Below, in pieces: positions 61,096-64,000 of a stretch of 64,000 nt of DNA. Numbering within the stretch: position 1 is the stretch's first letter; each line of letters opens with the position of its first letter. The notes under the pieces were generated by a model. The model was not told the origin of the DNA and made no database searches. It was given only the letters and a program-made list of their open reading frames with translations. Source of the stretch: Aquatica leii (Eukaryota; Arthropoda; Insecta; Coleoptera; Lampyridae); assembly GCA_035610365.1 (NCBI GenBank), contig CM069433.1, forward strand, positions 167,168,882-167,232,881. The letters run 5' to 3'. The position numbers were made by a program, and so were the translations under genes.

Positions 61096-62215
61096 TACAG
61101 GGTGAGTCTTTCAGCGCGGCCCTCAAAATTATCTCAAAAACTATTTGGTCTAGCAATACGAGAGAAAAATTTCATGGACTAAATTAGATATAGGGAGTTT
61201 ACTGAAAATATTTTCGTTTTTGTAAACCCTTTGAGAGCAGCGCAATTAGGAAGTGATTACAAAAAATCGTAATTTTCTCAATGATTTTAAATGTAAAGAT
61301 ATTCAGTAACCTATTTATTTCAACAACTTATCTAATTGAACATTAAAATTCTCTATTACAAAATTTCTAAATCTCCATGCTAAACTGTTAGACGAAGACA
61401 TAAATTTTTAAGACAAAAATGAACATATTGTCGATTAGAAATGTTTTATTTCAAATAGTTTGTAAATATCATATAGTACGGAAAATTCTACATTAGCAAT
61501 TAGCAAATCTATCATAAAAACTTTGAACTCTCTGTCATAGGAGGAACAAAAGATGACACAAAATGTTTAATAACGAAGAATTTTGGTTGCTTGATTTGTT
61601 TTTGCCTTTTCGTATTATGACGTATTATGAACTATAGTAAAACGGCTATAGTAGTACCGGTATTTGTTGCCAAAACATTCAATTTGCTTTTAAAAAATTA
61701 CGTATCAAGATTGTGCATTGTGTTTCTATTTAAACTTTGTTCATTTTTGTATTTTGTGTTGCTACATGCTTGAGTTTTGTTACTATTTTGTGTTTTTCTT
61801 TGAACCTTGTTACCTCTTTGTTGTTGTTCACGTTTGCTTTCAAATACTTTGTAAAAGATGGTTGTCACAAATTCTGAAGCATATGACATGTTACGAATAC
61901 ATTATTTTCAATACCAAGAAATTGAGTTAATTGCTTCACTAACTTACAACGCTATGTATCCAAATCGAGAACGCCAATGTAGAAGAGTTTTTCATCGATT
62001 AACATTACGATTACGCACCATAGCAAACATACAACCAATTTCAATACAAGACAGGCATCGCATTGGCTGCAAGGAACGTTGGGAAGTAGGAGCAAGCGAA
62101 ATAACAAATTCTAGTTTGCCAGTATCTATGTTGCCGTCAGTTTCCTCATCTTCTAATGTATTATTTAATAACTCCACAAGTTGTTCATTTACAATTTACG
62201 CTAATAAATAAAACG
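61096..62215 (+). mobile_element. DUF4817-like element M4 (left end plus N-terminal ORF)
   Basis: Starts with the mariner-type terminus ACAGGGTGAGTCTTTCAGCG at 61099. A 117-codon ORF (61858-62211) begins MVVTNSEAYDMLRIHYFQYQ and contains YNAMYPNRERQCRRVFHRLT, matching the first HTH (DUF4817) of the mariner group seen elsewhere here. The rest of the ORF (from about residue 60) does not match and is Ser-rich. No catalytic domain follows; a Tc1 element begins 20 bp later. Confidence 0.52.
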
Positions 62216-62231
62216 AATAAAAAAAGCTGTT

Positions 62232-63563
62232 GTTCATAAAACAAAGTGATGATTAAAATTTGAAAACAAAAGCTTAAAAAGTTTTTTCAATAATGAGTTG
62301 CTCCGTCACGATTTGTAATGCACTCATTTAGACGTCTTGCCATGCTATCAATTAAGTGATCTATAGCAGCTTGTGGTATATCGTCCCAAGCTTCTTGAAT
62401 CCGTAGCTGGAGATTGTGTAAGTTATCGGGAGGGTGTGGTAAATTACCCAGTTACTTACCAATCATATCCCACACATGTTCGACGGGTGACAAATCAGGC
62501 GACCGAGCAAGTCATGGGAGGACGGCAATGTTAGCTTCTTTCAAAAACCGTTGCCATATGAGGGCGCGCATTATTCTGCTAGAAAATGAGATTTTGCAGC
62601 CTCTGAATATATGGAAGCCCAACTGGTTGTAGCACATTAGCAATGTAACCAGCTTAGTTTAGGTTGCCATCAATAGAGACCAAGGGTGATCTGCTACCAT
62701 AACATATTGCACCCCATATCATAACTCCTTGAGTGAGGGCTGTGTTGCGTTCTACAAAAAATGTTGGATTATTACGTTCTTCACGCATCCGACTGACCCT
62801 TCTACGAGCATCGTGGGTCCACAAGCAAAATCTGGATTCGTCACTAAACACAATTTGATGCCATTCTTGCGCCCAATTAACCCTTTCGTTGGTCCACTCT
62901 TGTCTGGGAAGACGGTGAAGTGGTCTAAGGGGAAGACATAAAAATGGACGATATGAAGGCAACCCATAAAATCTTTTCCGGCGATAAACAGATGACATTG
63001 GCATTCTGAGTCCTATACTTCTCATCCAATTATTTGCAGTTGATCGAGTTGTTGATAATCTGTCTCTTGTGGCCAAAACTCTTAAGCGACGTCCTTTGCG
63101 ATCTGTAGTCCTCCGAGGACGTCCAGATCCACAGCGACGATGTTGAACCCCTTCCTCGAACCATTTGGACCAACATCTTAATACCGATGAAACATTTCGG
63201 TTTACACGACAAGCAATTTCTCTTAGCGAAAGTCCGGTCTCTTTCATGCCAATAATACAGCCACGTTCAAAATCCCTTAATTCGACAAAATGTTGATGTT
63301 GATGCACTCTCGGCATTGATATCAAATTCAGAATGAAATTGTAAACAAACAACAACAATTTGAACACTTGAGAATTACTAAATAGTTTACTACTAAATTT
63401 ATTGTTACTATGTTGCTACGGAAACAACAGGAAAAAAACAAAAAAGTACTGGCTAGATTTTATTCAAATTTTAGTCATCACTTTGTTTCATGAAAATAGA
63501 CGTTTCCTAAAAATTTCAATAAAACCGTATAAAAAGTTTTAGGTGTTGCAATTTTTGTCAGTG
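62232..63563 (-). mobile_element. Tc1-like transposon (copy 2), left end truncated
   Basis: The right end reads (outward complement) CACTGACAAAAATTGCAACA preceded by TA at 63564-63565, as for Tc1 insertions. An inner inverted pair, AAACAAAGTGATGANTAAAAT, lies at about 62240 and about 63470. The outermost left terminus is missing. Confidence 0.75.
62280..63315 (-). pseudogene. Tc1-like transposase (copy 2), nearly full length
   Basis: The frame runs from an upstream Met, with MPRVHQHQHFVELRDFERGC as the likely true start at 63315. It carries LSLREIACRVNRNVSSVLRC (HTH), CGSGRPRRTTDRKGRRL, GLPSYRPFLCLPLRPLHR, FSDESRFCLWTHDARRR (first catalytic Asp) and GVMIWGAICYGSRSPLV. A stop at 62654 then begins a broken tail in which QNNARPHMAT holds the second catalytic site, with Asp changed to Asn. 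The final SPDLSPVEH-like region is also frame-shifted. Inactive, but the best-kept transposase in the window. Confidence 0.9.
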
Positions 63564-63718
63564 TAGTTAAGTTAAGAAAAGTGTTACTAACGAAAAAAAG
63601 TCCCACATTTTGTTAAAAAATGTGTCATCAAGTAAACGTAAAATTGATATTTTCTGTACATTTAATAATGAATGGCCATTGAATTGAATAAAAGTATAGA
63701 TACGGTGTTTGTATTTAG

Positions 63719-63998
63719 TTATGTTTTTTCTAAAGCTTCAATTTGCTGATAGCAAACTGATAGTGACAGAGATTGAAAATTCTGGCACTGGCACATATGA
63801 CGCGGTCTGCTGCGGCGGGCAGCGGTTGACAATATAACATACGAAGCAATATCTGTGTGAGCAATCCAATATTGTGATAGTTTTTTGCAGACAAGTTTGT
63901 AATAATGTTTTTTCTTGATTAGTGTCTTTAAGATTTTCTTTAGCAAATAAATAGTAATCACAAGCTGCAACTTCTATTTTTACCACCATTTTGTACAA
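63719..63998 (-). other. Short unclassified open frame, possible RING-like cysteine cluster
   Basis: An 86-codon frame has CLQKTITILDCSHRYCFVCY, which contains a C-x-H-x-x-C-x-x-C arrangement like the middle of a RING finger, but the outer cysteine pairs are missing. A second frame overlaps. It runs to the window edge, so it may be an exon, a pseudogene or chance. Confidence 0.25.
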
Positions 63999-64000
63999 CT

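Overview
This window is eukaryotic nuclear DNA, almost certainly from an insect. It is strongly AT-rich, has canonical GT-AG introns, and is full of decayed insect-type transposons. A beetle is possible but cannot be established from the sequence alone.

Host gene. One conventional gene fills almost the whole window. It is a minus-strand SLC22-family organic cation/carnitine-type transporter of five coding exons: 60413-60371, 60180-59958, 31662-31528, 13567-13398 and 4924-3950. The exons join in phase to about 514 residues with intact splice sites, except for one extra A in a five-A run of the last exon (plus-strand T-run at 4610-4614). Taken literally, that base truncates the protein at about residue 302. 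Introns 2, 3 and 4 are about 28.3, 18.0 and 8.5 kb, and most other recognisable features lie inside them. Only 1-3949 (3' flank) and 60414-64000 (5' flank) are outside the coding span.

Layout. 1-3278: P-element-like fragments and a 2.06 kb unit bounded by inverted repeats that holds a THAP-like start and a SAP/SWIM zinc-finger pseudogene. 3950-4924: last exon. Intron 4: truncated Ty3/gypsy element (5742-9146), a foldback, a Tc1 transposase, a minisatellite and a P-like fragment. Intron 3: pogo, piggyBac and Merlin remnants, a hAT-type MITE, DUF4817-type mariners, an uncharacterised TE-like ORF, and two copies (A, B) of an unclassified repeat. Intron 2: a mariner split by a non-autonomous LTR element with two 1,391-bp LTRs, a cluster of short repeats, a 453-bp tandem array, a LINE split by repeat copy C, a Penelope-type RT, a BEL/Pao element with a deleted integrase core, and a degraded parvovirus-VP1-type phospholipase A2-like fragment. 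60414-64000: 5' flank with a DUF4817-like ORF, a Tc1 element and a short unclassified ORF.

Interpretation. All elements with recognisable coding capacity are broken, so the window looks like a large-intron host gene acting as a transposon sink. Nested insertions give a relative chronology: repeat B lies inside a mariner, repeat C inside a LINE, and the LTR element inside a mariner. The five oriented retroelements all lie antisense to the host gene.
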